64,000 bases of DNA from Bathynomus jamesi (lineage: Eukaryota > Arthropoda > Malacostraca > Isopoda > Cirolanidae), in assembly GCA_023014485.1 (NCBI GenBank), contig JAJOZX010000483.1:596501-660500 (forward strand). The letters run 5' to 3'. The notes beneath the pieces were generated by a model that worked only from the letters and a program-made list of their open reading frames with translations, ran no database searches and was not told where the DNA came from. A program made the translations under genes and the position numbers. Shown piece by piece: positions 29,503 through 41,589 of the stretch (positions are counted from its first letter, which is position 1; every line of letters starts with the position of its first letter).

Positions 29503-32500
29503 CATTTAATATTTATCACCACAAGACACTGATTTGGCAAGGAATTATCTATTTAATAAACTAACGAATTTCAGTGAGAATCATTTTTCGATCGAAAACG
29601 AGATTTTAAATTAAGTCATTATAAAGTCTGTGAGTATCTAATGAGTTACTAATTCATGTTCATAAAAAACAAAAGGTTATAAATTCTACAAGTTTGGTTT
29701 TATTTCTTATCAAAATTTTAAAAAAAATATCGAAATTTATCAATGAGAGATTTAAAATTTGAAAAGAAAAAATTAAAAAACTGAATAAATAATCTTCATA
29801 AAAAATGTAAATAGAAATAATTTAAGATAAATAATTATGAAAAGAAAAAAAGCTGGGACTCGTGGAAAGCACTATTTTAAGCATGGACCCCACAGAAAAT
29901 GTAACAATTTTCATTGAATATTCCAAGAGTTTTTTCAGTCAATATTTTTAATTTTAGCGAATAAACTAATTCGATACTTGAAAGAAATATACACAAAACC
30001 AACTCACTTTATGAATTGTTATTTTGGAAACTTTGCGCATAAAATATAGCTTTGTATCATTTATATGACTTGAATAACTTCAATAGGCCCGAGTGAATTC
30101 ATGTTTTCCAAATGTAATGTGATGTACAACATTAACCACTTATTATAACATATCCTCTACTTTCTTCTTAAATTAATTTTTTACAATCCAAGTTTAGTTA
30201 CAGTAATACGTTTTTTGTGATCTTAATTTAAACATTTTCTTTTTGTCCAAAATTTGATTTGAAGTCGCATTCTTTCACTGTTCTGTGGGCAGAAAGAACG
30301 CGGAAACTTGAGTTTGTGACGTCAGATATAAGCAAAACTCAGTTAGGCCCACTCTTGTCAAGGCCTAATTCGTAGTTCATGAGTTCATGGGCTGAAGGCT
30401 TAGCCATTCGTCTGAACACTTACTACAGGGCAGCAGGGTTCTAGCGTCAGCCCACATTAAGAGTGAATAAGGCCTAGACTGTGGCCTAGGTTTGAGCTCG
30501 ACACAGCAACGCTAGCCTAGTTCAATATAAGCCCAAAATTGCAATGACTGAAGGCTAGTTCTTAACTTAAGGCTTATAAATGCGTAAATTTAATCTATTT
30601 AACATCAATAAAATATGTTTTCTTTTGTATATGGGCCTAAATAATACAATGGATTCTTGAAATACCGTTGATTCTGCAGAAGACAAATTGTTTATTTACA
30701 AAAAAGTAACTCGAGTTTTCTGTAGCCAACTCCAGAGCTGGCTTTGGCAAAACTTGAGTCAAGTCTAGTTGGACGAAAAGAATACGCAGACTTAAGTTGA
30801 TATGATTTGACTTCAAGTCAGTTGGACGAAAAGAAAACGGATTTACTTTGAGTGACTTAATTAATGTTTATTTGTACTCAAGGCTAACGAATGAAACTTC
30901 CTTTCATAAAATATGTTTTAATTATATAATTGATCATCCCACTAAGTCCTTATTACAAAAAAAGCATTAAGTTCTATTTCAAATAACATTTTTTAACCGC
31001 TGGGTGAACTTATCTACTTTAAATTGTATTGATATAGGGAAGCTTAGAAAATATTATAAAATAAAAGTAAAATGAATGAAACTCATAATTATCCTACAAA
31101 AAGCGTAAAAAATGTGGTTGCGATAAATGTAAATATACTGTAGTAAATTGAAGTTATATATTATAAAATACTCGTAAAATACACTAGCAAATTACAATAA
31201 AATATTTTCCAACACAGAAAAGCGTGAAAACTTATTTTCATAGATTTGGCTGCAAGCACTTTGTGCGGTTGATGTGATCAAGAAAGAAGACAAGGAAGAA
31301 CAGAAACTTAAACGGAAGAAGAGGTGTAAAAAGAAGGAGAAAGGGAAGGAACAGAAACGAGAGCTTGAGTCGAAGAGGACAAATGCCCGTGTTCAATCGT
31401 GCGTGCGCAAGCGCTAATAGCAAGCTCGTTTTGTAGGTCGGAGATCTGAACCCCAAGACCTACCAAACCTACAAAGAGGTCAGGAGACCTCTTTAAATAG
31501 TGACAACAGATGGCGACGGCGGACACCTTCTCGCAGGATGGAAATGGAAACATCTCCACCTCCTACGAGGCCACGTGGCCATCGATCAGATCTTTCCACT
31601 TTGCATTTTACTTCAATTTTCTAATGAAGAAACGCTCTGTTGGCACTTTAAATTCGTATTAAAAGAAAAAGCGAAATAAAATCATATCTTATACTAAAAA
31701 GTTTAAATGTTATTAATGGATAATACTGAGAGGAAAGAAAGCTTTTGGTTCTTGACAGCATGACTGAAAGAGTTTGGAGTTTCTCAAACCTTACTCTAAA
31801 TGCATAACAATTCTGAAGATTTAGGTGTTTATATACATTGTGGAACAGCTGTAGAATAATTTTTAGAAATTTTTTAAGAGTTTACTCTATAGTTATACAA
31901 AGCACAAAATTATGATAAAATATCCGATAAAACATAGCCTATTTTAGAATAATTTTTACATTGTATAACGTATACAGTAAATTCTTTAAAAAATTTTAAA
32001 ATATTAGAAACATTACAAATTAATTTGTGTAGAATTTTTGACACAAAGAGATTCATGTGATTCATGAATAAAAAGGCTATACACAAGAATACAGTTATTA
32101 TAGGAGAGAAAAGCATTTTACTCATTTGAACAGAACATTCAGTAATACTACATATATTTAAGAACAATTGAATTTGTATATAATCCATAACATAATTTTT
32201 AGATTTCTCTGCATAATGTTAATTCAAAGACAATATTCAGATATTCATTTAATTTGGAAAGCCTAATTTTTATCTTGCATTTTTCTCTCTGACGAAATTT
32301 TAAAGCTTTATTATTTTACATACGGCAACAAATATATCAAGAAACGAACAAAATTTAATTGGTGTCCTGCAAGATGCCATTAATCAGCAAAAAGTAATTA
32401 GCTTAATTCATAAAAACATGATGAAGTAAATATTATGCGAGCCAATGAATAAGAACTAATTATTTTACCCGGTATCAAAGTACTAAAAAGTAAAAGTAAA

Positions 32501-32540
32501 ATATTATTTACATCTGAAATGCTTAATTCGTTCACATTAA
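29503..32540. other. 3' flank of gene 2, no gene seen
   Basis: This AT-rich DNA is homologous to 40000-41580 and 5200-6998. Short frames at 31238-31559 are not conserved as proteins, because the corresponding stretch of unit 3 (41305-41560) has shifted reading frames. No functional element was recognised apart from the insertion at 30233-30839. Confidence 0.5.
30233..30839. mobile_element. MITE-like insertion with CGTTTTCTTTTCGTCC ends
   Basis: CATTTTCTTTTTGTCCAA at the left is mirrored by TTGGACGAAAAGAAAACG at the right, and an extra internal copy GTTGGACGAAAAGAATACG occurs near 30768. Unit 3 lacks the insert (about 40350). Unit 1 shows a similar CGTTTTCTTTTCATTTTTCC at about 3200, at the edge of its LINE insertion. 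Confidence 0.55.
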
Positions 32541-32546
32541 ACTGTC

Positions 32547-32552
32547 TTTATT
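32547..32552 (-). terminator. Candidate poly(A) signal of gene 2
   Basis: AATAAA on the minus strand lies in the same conserved context as the gene 1 signal. It is about 290 nt beyond the gene 2 stop, because gene 2's reading frame ends early. Confidence 0.45.
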
Positions 32553-32649
32553 TATGATTTCATTGGAAACCGATATTTCTATGCATGTTTCAAGTTATAC
32601 ATACCTATATATTTATTATTACACATTTGTTATTTTTTGGGCTATTGGA

Positions 32650-32841
32650 AGATATCAGAATTTACGACGACGATGAAGCTGTCTTCAGCTTCATTTTTTA
32701 AAAATTTGTTTCACTGAGGGCTTTTCCAATTTTTTGATATGGTTCAGTGTTTGGTGTGGCGAGTCTTCAAAGCATTCAGGAGGAAGAAAGGAGGGGTGTA
32801 CTTTCCTATTCAAACAGGGTTTTGTACCTGAAGTTCTTTAT
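32650..32841 (-). pseudogene. Relict C-terminal tail of gene 2
   Basis: After the stop of gene 2 the DNA still aligns with the last 60 codons of gene 1, including a second Cys-module relict (KVHPSFLPPECFEDS in a shifted frame) and SFIVVVNSDIFQ at the very end. A net loss of about 5 nt after the first module, plus a base lost before the second, put the tail out of frame. It documents recent C-terminal shortening. Confidence 0.75.
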
Positions 32842-34691
32842 CTAAATATTTTTATTGCATTCTGGAGGTAAAAGAGAGGGATGTACTTTACTGTTCTTAC
32901 AAGGGTCAAAACGAAATCCCGTTTCTCTACCTATCTCAGACGGCCCTAACACTTCAAATGGTGGTCCTTGAAGTAAATCTACATTTGTGCTCTGAAACTG
33001 ATATGGACGTTGATTACTAAATAAGCTTATGCCAGTATTTTCATTTGTGGAAAATGTGTTTGATAATGAATGTGAACTACTGTCAAGATTGCCTTGGTTA
33101 ATTCCAAAATAATTAGTAGGTGGGAGAGGAATTCCTACAGTCAATCCAGGATTTCTATGTGGAGAACTTTGGGTTAAAATTGCGTCGTCGTCATCAGAAA
33201 CAAGAAAATAGTTGTTGCCTGATCTTTGACTACTTGATCCACCTGAATTAATATGTAAAGGTGTGCCAAAAGATTGCCCAAATTTACTTTGTGACGGTGG
33301 TGCAATTTGAGATCCAACAATGGAAAGAGCAGGGGAATTCCCAATTGCAGGGAGGGGAACACCAAATCTTTCCTGGTTTGGTGATGATGGCAGCGGTTGG
33401 CTAGAACCAAACTGAATTATGGATCTTGGCTGAGAAACTCTAGTCACTTGAGCTGGCAAAACTGGAGAAGATAACCTAGATTCTGGTGAGTCTAGCAAAG
33501 GAATTCCAAATCCTTGATCTGAAGTTGATGGGATTGATGGATTCGACGAAGGAATTCCAAATCCTTGAGTTGATGAAGCTGAAGGGATTAATAGACCTGG
33601 CAAAGGAACTCCAAATTCTTGAGCTGAAGTGGAGGGAACTGGTGGAAAGGCCAAGGGTGTTTCGCTTTGAATTGACGAAGTTGAAAGGATTGATGGACCT
33701 GGCAAGGGAATTCCAAATCCTTGATCCGAAGTTGAGGGAACTGATGGGAAAGACAAAGGAATGTCAGATCCTAGTCTTGGCGAAATTGAAGGGACTGGCA
33801 AACTTGGCAAAGGAATTCCAAATCCCTGACCTGAAGTTGAACGAAGTGATGGATCGAATGGAGTTTCAAATCCATGAGTTGATGAAGTTTGAGGGATTGA
33901 TGGATCTGGTAAAGGAATTCCAAATCGTTGGCCTGGTGAAGCTGAAGGTGAATGGTGAGGTCCCAATGAAGCAGCAAGATCTGGAAGGGGAATTCCAAAT
34001 TCTTTATTAAAGTGTTTTTGATTTCCGAATCCTGTGCCTTCTCTTTGATTTGGTGCAGGCAATGGGACTCCTACAAGACCACCTCCGGCTGGAATATTTT
34101 CGCTAAATGAAGGAAGAGGGACTCCTACTTCAGGACTAACTCCTATTAAATGGAAATCATCGTAATCTGATACTATAACAGAACTACCAAAACCTGATGC
34201 TGGTACATTGGCTTGAGTGTTTATACCATGAGATCCCTCAAAATGTGTTGGAAGTGGGACACCTATACCGCTGGTGCCTCCACTATGTCTATACGTTCCT
34301 TTTCTTTCATTTTTTATGCTTGCATGGTAACTTTTAGCTTTATCATGTTCTGCAAAATGTCTTTCCTTTTGAAGTCTAACTTCATTATCATCTTCCACGT
34401 ACAGCCCACTAGAAGAAATTACTCTGTATCCTCCTTCATCTGCAACATACTCTACATTGACTTTTGATCCTTCTGGTGCTGTCCATCCAAAATTTCCTTC
34501 CATTGCACCACTTTCGTGAACCGTATGGTCTTGGTGTTGGTCAATTGTTCTGTATCCCCAGCTTGCGCTACCTTTTACATCAACGAAATTGTACTGCATC
34601 AAGAAGTCATTTGAAAGGCTAAGTCTTTCATCATGTGCTCTGTGGTTATAAGCTTTAATCATCGGTGACAATATAGCAAAATTATTATCAT

Positions 34692-34722
<31 letters not shown>

Positions 34723-35529
34723 ATCGTCCTCTAAACTAACATCTCTGTAAATTGAAGCTATATCAGAAGTAAACATAAATGGATTTGAAATTACTGCTTT
34801 CGTAAGTGAAGGTGAATGAAAATAAGTAGGAGGAGGATCACTTCTTTTAGGAATACCCAGTGGATGGAAACGTCTTCCCAGCGACATAAATTCTACTGAA
34901 TTACCAATATCTTCAAAGGAAACGCTATCTGTATCGTCGTCTATATCATCATCATCACCAAAACCTCTTTGGCTTTGGAAGTTTGATCTTGTCGAGTGGG
35001 TTGGAATTGAGAAATGAGACGTCGTTTTCGGATTAAAATTTGAGTGCAAATCATCATCATCGTCATCATCATGAGCTTCAGGACTTTCCCTTTGCACCGT
35101 AAAGGCAGGATGAGACTTAGAGGTAGCGAAACGTGTGCTACCAAAATGTGTATTTGTTGCTTGTGATGTAACTGAGGCATGTCTTGAGTGAGTTGCACTT
35201 AAGGGAACACCAAATGCTGGTGCAACATTTGACTGCTGCCTTTGCACACCATTACTAGAAAACGAATGCCCAGAAACAGTCCTTTGTCCTTGACTTTGTG
35301 ATTCGTTGGAGTCAAAGTCACTATCTTCAGTTTCGCGAACAACCCATAATGGGTCACCGGGCTGTATGAAAGGATTTTGCTGTCTTTGTGGACTTGCGAA
35401 TGCTGAAGACTCATCTGTTGATTGTGCCTGAGGAGCTCCTTTGGTGTAATGTACGTTATATAGTAATAACCCTAAGAACAGTAAAGGAGTGAGGCACCGA
35501 TACGGTCGCCATCGAACTATAGCCAGCAT
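32842..35529 (-). CDS. RR-type cuticle protein with GIPLP repeats (gene 2)
   Basis: This is an 895-residue paralogue of gene 1 and the shortest family member. It has the same signal peptide (LTPLLFLGLLLYNV), an Asp run at about 155, an Asp tract of about 15 residues at about 265-282, and one RR domain at about 310-375 (QYNFVDVKGSASWGYRTID, GNFGWTAPEG, VEYVADEGGY). The repeat region (about 510-730) holds only about eight diverged GFGIPLP-type units, so the array is far smaller than in its neighbours. One Cys module (DPCKNSKVHPSLLPPEC) precedes an early stop. The ATG again follows a 3' splice site. It is predicted to be extracellular and chitin-binding by family. Because it is least repeated, it best shows the ancestral layout. 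Confidence 0.93.
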
Positions 35530-35552
35530 CTGAAATTGAAGAATAAGGATAC
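35530..35552 (-). promoter_or_regulatory. 3' splice site immediately before the gene 2 ATG
   Basis: The minus strand reads TATTCTTCAATTTCAG then ATG, identical to gene 1. Confidence 0.7.
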
Positions 35553-35733
35553 TATTTATCTATACATATTACGTATATCTTGACGAAACCAAATGAAAGG
35601 CATAGTTGTAAATAATCATAGGAGAGACTTATTAGATAAAAGTTTCAGTATATATTATTTTAAAAATAATTTCTATACATTAAAGCTCTTTCATTAGGAA
35701 TACTCCTCAAAAGAGCTATGAAGAAAAGGATCC

Positions 35734-36863
35734 GGTAATCTTATAGTTTAACGTCGCAATTTCGTCCAGGAAACTTAACGTCGCAAATTACTGAAATAAA
35801 AAAAACAATAAAACTGATTTTATTTAGACCACATATTGTCGAGTAACGCAAATTATGAAATGAGTAAAGCGTTTCTGTTTATACTTATTACGCCACATGA
35901 ATTCCGCAAGGTAACTTGGCAATAGATCCTCGGTTGTACGAAATTGACGCCGGAACTTCCTTTTAACGCACATCCACAAATTCTTAATATTACATGTGTG
36001 CATTTCATTGTCTTTCGAATCGATAAAATTGTCACTGTGATTTATGACGTAGTGGGTGTAGATACCAGCGTCTCAATTTCGCTGATACCAGCATAGGCAG
36101 CCCAACCGTCGCTAATGACATGGGTACCCGGGAGCAACCATTCTCGAATGATTCCTTGCAGTGTCTCTTTTCTACGATCAGGGACTTTTCTTAGTAGACA
36201 GCGTCCTGTCCCACGTTCTATAGCGCTAAATACCCTCTGAACACCATTGTCCTCCGCGATATTTTCTGGGAAGGAATTTGCTTTCCTCGATCTCCACTTC
36301 TACTGGACAACCGTCTTCTCCAAAACTGCCTAACTCTCGCTCTTGATCCGCAATGTCTTGTTCATATATTTCACGTATAAATGAATGCTAATCGACAATT
36401 CTGTAAGTAAAACGAGGCAGCTCTTCCATTTGCGGGTGCTGTGGCATATCTTGTGCCCACCAATACATTATAAGGACGATGTCCCAAATACGTAAGTGAC
36501 TGCCGAAGGAAAAAAAAACCACACGGATAGTCTTCACACACCCAGCAGTAAATACTCTTTTTTCAGCAAATACGATTGTTTTCTCAAGGTTACAAATTTC
36601 GACGGACAGTGTCGTAATTTTCCACGTTTCTTGTATTACATCAGCACCGTAAAATAAAATAAAAATAAAAATAAAAACAAAATTAATTTGCGACGTTTAA
36701 ACACAATTTAAAAGTACATCTAATCTAACCTAACTTAATCTGCCATGTTTAAAACGACTTCTACAAAAGAAAAATAAATAAAAAAACAGAATTAATTTCC
36801 GACTTTTAAACACAACTTAAAAATACACCTGCCTAATTTGCGACGTTAAACTGCAAGATTACC
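35734..36863 (-). mobile_element. Merlin-type DNA transposon in unit 2
   Basis: GGTAATCTTATAGTTTAACG at 35734 is mirrored by CGTTAAACTGCAAGATTACC ending at 36863. Units 1 and 3 lack it and read AAGAAAAGAGTCTTGTAAAT or a close variant there. Flanking AAAGGATC and AAAGATTC suggest a decayed 8-9-bp duplication, as expected for Merlin. GCGACGTTAAAC motifs recur in the subterminal regions. Confidence 0.85.
35824..36520 (-). pseudogene. Merlin (IS1595-type) transposase, decayed
   Basis: On the minus strand, in order: LRIWDIVLIMYWWAQDMPQ, a TAG where FTYRIVD-x-HSFIREIYE would expect a Trp, EVEIEESKFLPRKYRGGQ around the first catalytic site, a frameshift, GRCLLRKVPDRRKETLQ, THVISDGWAAYAGIS with the second catalytic Asp, a second shift, NHSDNFIDSKDNEMHTC, and [16 protein letters not shown] with the catalytic Glu, ending at 35824. 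Family knowledge places the first catalytic Asp where this copy has Glu (VEIEES rather than VEIDES). Stops, shifts and that substitution make it inactive. It would have moved the 1.1-kb element by cut and paste. Confidence 0.82.
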
Positions 36864-38226
36864 AAAGATTCTTGTAAATTTTCTCGTAGAACGGCTTATC
36901 GCATTGAACAGGAAACTCAAAGCTCTATTCTTTATGTTAGCTTTGTTGTTCACTAAACAATATGAATTTCGGCGGAATATCAACGTTGGTATTCATATAT
37001 TTTAGTGAAAATTTCGTTAATTTATACTCCAAAAACATTATGACGGACTTGTTATATTGTCGCTTTTGGTTCAATGAATTCCCTTTATTCTGTTCTTTAC
37101 ATTTAAATTCTTTGAAGTCTTCAGAATAAAGAACTATTTTGAGAGGATTTTTGAACTTCGTCCACCGATCAATGAAGAGTTTCAACGTTTCAAGTATTTA
37201 TGAGAAGAGGAACTGCTTTCATGAAGCACCAAGATGCCAAGATGACTCGAGACTTGTTTTATCAGACTTACTAATGATTTGTCGGAACTTAGAAAGAGAC
37301 TACCTTAGGAATGATATTTATAAATTAGTCAGGTTGTATGACGGTTTAATGTATTACGCATAAATGGAGCCTCTTTGGCGTCTATATTCGCTTCCACGAG
37401 GAAAATAGGAACAAACCTAAACAACTTCCTCATTATTTTCATTAGAAGTACTTGTAATTATATGTATCATAGAATAATATCTCCGTTTGTTAAGCGTTTC
37501 ATTAGTAATTAACAAACTAGTTAATAAGATAGTAGTCACGAAGGCAGTAAGTAGTAGCCACAGTCAGTGAACTGGTAACTGATATATTTTAGAAATCTAG
37601 AACTGCAGTCCAAGGCGTAGGCAATTAATATGTTAAGTCTTATTTTTCCCAGTTGGTTGTATTACTGATCGTCTCCGATGCTCTTACTTGGATGAAGGAC
37701 ATAAAATTAAACAAACAACCGAAACTGGTAATAGGTTCAATATTCCAGGTTACAAATAAGTGTTTAGAGGAATTCGTACAGTGGAGGCATATGCGTTTCT
37801 CACAAAGAAACATCTTAATGATCTAGTAGTATGGGATCATTTGAACAGATGGGGGTAAATCGGGGTGGGGCTCAAAGGTATTCACGTCAGCAAAACATGT
37901 TTAGTAGGGTGTTGGGAAGAGTAACACTGGAGCGAATGGACACTAGGGAAAGGAATTTTATTTTTGTATTTATTTCTATTTAGCTTCAAACTTATTAATA
38001 AAAAATCTATAGAGGAATTCTTACAACATCGAGGGCGAGAGCATAATATAATAGAGTCGAGCAACAAGTGCATAGTTTCATTGCGCTCTCTAAAGAGATA
38101 TTTATCTTGAGAACCTTATTGTGGGTTTGAGGGGAAGAGCCAAGGAGTCAAGTAATTTTTTTATTTTATTAATTTTTGGTCGTTATTAACTTTTTTATTT
38201 TACTCTCAACCCCGGCTATGAGGCTT

Positions 38227-38266
<40 letters not shown>

Positions 38267-38747
38267 TCGAAATAATTGAAGTTATATAGAGTTAAGTATT
38301 TAATATAATTCCCAGATGTTCATTTATCTGCAAGAAGGACAAAAGGCATTATTCTAATTGAATAAATAACACACTTAAAATAGAAACGTATCTCTTAATA
38401 GAACCCAGGATTTTTTCCTTTTCACAGTCACGTGGCCCTAAAAGTTGCACCCAGATCGCAGGTGTTCACTTACACCCTTCATTTGGCTTTCAAAGACACC
38501 TGATTGTCCCTAAGCTACAATCCAGTGTAAACGCAAAGTCTGTTAATTCTCAGCGGGAGGCAGCACCTGTTAATCTCATACATTCGCAGCTGTTACCCTT
38601 CAGGCGTACTGGAAGTATTACTTTCATCTACAACTAGCATTTCATAGCCAGGTAGCCCAGCGTGTAGTCCAGACTTTCGCTTTAGTATCTCGTATTGGAA
38701 TTTATCTCTTTCACTTTAATCACAGATGTTTTCAAACCTCATAAATT

Positions 38748-38804
<57 letters not shown>

Positions 38805-39690
38805 TGTAATAATAATAATAATAATAATAATAGTCTGACAGACAACGATCAGATTAAAACACAAAATTAATAATGAAAAAAATTTAATAAAATAAAAAAT
38901 TTGCCTTGACTTTTCCACTCAAACCCACAAACAGGTTCTCGAGATAAATATCTCTTTGGAGAGCGTAATGAAACCATAAACTCTGTATCCCTTGGTGCTG
39001 TAAGAATTCCTCCATAATAATAGCCTTATGGAGGAGAATAAGAATAAAATAAAAAAGTTAAAAGATACAAAAATAATAAAAATAAATACAAATAGAGAAA
39101 ATTTCTTCCTCAATTCCCTTACATTCCAATGTGACTTTTCCCCACCCTCACCCCAAAACAGGTGTTGTTGACATGAATCCCGTTTATCCCCACACTCCTC
39201 CCCGCCAGAGGGTAACGCCTCCGTCTGTTCAAAAGACGCATACTACTGAGCTTACTCGGCTGAATGATGCATTTAAATAGCAATTTCTTGAAATAAAGCT
39301 CAAGCAAGTTAAAATTATTTTGGATTTTCATTCAGACTACTCTCGTCTATAGCACTGACGACTTTGTATTCACCTTTAGCAGCATCCCGAATTTGTTATG
39401 TAAACATACTGATTCACCAACTTTAAAAGATTTGCCGTCATGGTGGAACATCACTAATTGCTTCCAACGAATATTACTCCATTTTCAAAAACGTTAATTG
39501 ACCATTTTTAGACTTTGGTTTCTGATGTTTTATAGAATTGTGTTAAACTGCTCTCTTACTGTTCCTCTATGTATTATTATCACTATGTTCAAAATTACTC
39601 AAAACTTAGTTTAAGACAATCAGAGAAAATTTAGTAAAATTTTTGCTCATGAATTTTATGCGGAGTTTCACTTGTTCAAATGTACTTTTA
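36864..39690. other. 5' flank of gene 2
   Basis: The segment is homologous to 12790-19420 of unit 1. It contains the left arm of the large inverted repeat (about 37800-38670), an ATT array at about 38227-38264 and a CT array. No conserved coding frame was found; frames of 60-90 codons here are broken in the sister units. Confidence 0.5.
38749..38802. repeat. (CT)n microsatellite
   Basis: About 54 bp of pure CT, followed by a short AAT array at about 38808-38832. It replaces the right arm of the large inverted repeat found in unit 1, where GAGAGAGAGAGAG lies at the matching centre (about 16517). Confidence 0.9.
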
Positions 39691-40516
39691 ATACTTAATA
39701 AATAATCCAACGAATTTCAGTGAGAATCATTTTTCTATCGAAAATGAGATTTTAAATTAAAGTCATTAAAAAGCCCGCGGGTATCTAATAAGTTACTAAT
39801 TCATGTATGATACATAAAAAACAGTTTTAAATTCTTCTACAAGTTGGGTTTTAGTAATTCCTAATCACAATTCAAACAATTTCTAAATTTATCAATCATA
39901 TATAAAAAAATTTAAAAATATATATATGCACTTTCAAAAATTAATAAATAATTTTCTTAAAGATTTTAAATACAGATGTATTAAGACTGATAATTACATC
40001 AAACCTAAGTTTGAAAAATAACGTTGGGACTCAGAGAAAGCACTATTTTAAGCATGGACCCCACAGAAAATGTAACAATTTTCATTGAATATTCAGTCAA
40101 TATTCTTAATTTTAGCGAATAAACTACGTAATTCAATACTTGAAAGAAATATCCACAAAACCAACTCACTTTATGAATTGTTATTTTAGAAACTTTGAGG
40201 ATAAAGTATATCTTTACATCATTTGTTTGCGAAGTGTAATGTAAAGTGCAATATTAAGTACGTATCTTAACAAATTCTCTATTTTCTTTTTAAATTCACT
40301 CTTTACAATCCAAGTTTAGTTACGATAATACTTTCTTTGTGATCTTAATGTACAGTGAGTGATTTAATTAATGTTTATTTGTACTGAAGGCTAAGAATGA
40401 AACTTCTTTTTACAAGATATAATTTATTTAACTAAATGATCATTCCTCGGTGCTCCCATTCCTCTCAGTATTTATTACAAAAAGCACTAGGCCCCATCTC
40501 AAATAACATTTTTCAA

Positions 40517-40716
40517 TGCAAAAAACTTCACTTTTTTCTACGTGAAGGTCAAAATATGAAAATAAAAACCCACTCTAATAGACAGAGTTTATTTCCACGA
40601 CAGTTTCGACGCCCACTGACATCCTCCTCGTGTTTCTGTATCCACCCGAGGAGGATGCCAGTGGGCGTCGAAACTGTCGTGGAAATAAACTCTGTCTATT
40701 AGAGTGGGTTTTTATT
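40517..40716. mobile_element. Fold-back element with 13-bp target duplication
   Basis: TAACATTTTTCAA is repeated on both sides (40504-40516 and 40717-40729). Inside, 40561-40625 and 40647-40716 are inverted copies starting ATAAAAACCCACTCTAATAG and reaching GGCGTCGAAACTG and CATCCTCCTCG-type sequence near the centre. About 45 bp of non-palindromic DNA lies at the left. Units 1 and 2 carry a single TAACATTTT without the insert. Confidence 0.82.
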
Positions 40717-41046
40717 TAACATTTTTCAAATGTGGATGAAATTACCCGCTTTAAATGATATTCATATAAGAAAACTTTGAAAATAGTGAAAAATTGAAAA
40801 ATAAAAAGTAAAAAGCATGGAGCTCATAAATTAAGTTAACCCTTATAAAGCGTAGAAAATGTGATTACGATCAAGTTAAATATAAAAAGTAGGAGTTTTG
40901 TATTAAAAAAATAGAATACACTTACAAATTACAATAAAATATTTTACAACATACAAAAACGTTAAAACTTTTTCCATAGATTTGGCTGTGAGTACTTTGT
41001 ATGGTCGATGTGACTAAGAAAGGAGAGAAGGCAGAAGAGAACTTAA

Positions 41047-41301
41047 CACTCTGGACTACCACTTACTACGCGTTTCGCGTCAAAACTCTATCCTACCTTT
41101 GGGTCACTTTTTCTAACATGAAACGCGTCAAGTTGATCTGTACCTCGTCACAGCCGGCACACTACATACGTCAAGACGACAATACTCACAGAAATTTTGC
41201 ATTTACTCTTGTTCAGATCAACTTGAAGCGTTTCGCGTAAGAAGTGACCGAAGGGTAGGATAAAGTTTTGACGCGAAATGCGTAAGATGTAGTTCAGAGT
41301 G
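41047..41301. mobile_element. TTAA-flanked MITE (piggyBac-like target)
   Basis: ACACTCTGGACTACCACTTA at 41047 is mirrored by the complement of AGTTCAGAGTGT at 41301, and the arms pair for about 65 bp through TTTCGCGTCAAAACT and TATCCTACC. TTAA lies on both sides (41043-41046 and 41302-41305). The homologous site in unit 2 (31308-31311) is a single TTAA with matching flanks, giving a clean empty site. Confidence 0.92.
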
Positions 41302-41589
41302 TTAATAGAAGAGGTGTAAAAAAAGGAGGAAAGAGAAGAAGGGAAACGAGAGCGTGAGTAGAAGAGGATAGATACCCGGGCTCAACCAGGCGTACGCAAG
41401 CGTTAAGAACAACCTCTTTTTGTAGGCAGGGGATCCGAACCCCGAGGCCTACCAACCCCACAGCGAAGGCAGCAGGCCTCCTAAAAAATATGAAAACAAA
41501 TGCCGATGGTGGAACCGTAGGATGGAAGAAAAAATCTCTACCTCCTACGAGGCCACGTGACCATCGGACAGATCTTTCTAATCTGTATT

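Larger units (their letters stand above)
29503..39690. repeat. Tandem segmental duplication, unit 2
   Basis: This unit contains gene 2 and flanks homologous to units 1 and 3. It starts at the right border of the 10-kb composite element and ends after CATGAATTTTATGCGGAGTT, where unit 3 begins without a gap. It is the shortest unit, carrying one Merlin element and one MITE-like insertion. Confidence 0.85.

Noticed and set aside
31238..31559. Two minus-strand frames of 72 and 83 codons downstream of gene 2
   Set aside because: The homologous DNA in unit 3 (41305-41560) does not keep the frames, so there is no sign of coding constraint.
41001..41240. 79-codon plus-strand frame
   Set aside because: It lies mostly inside the TTAA-flanked MITE, whose termini it translates.
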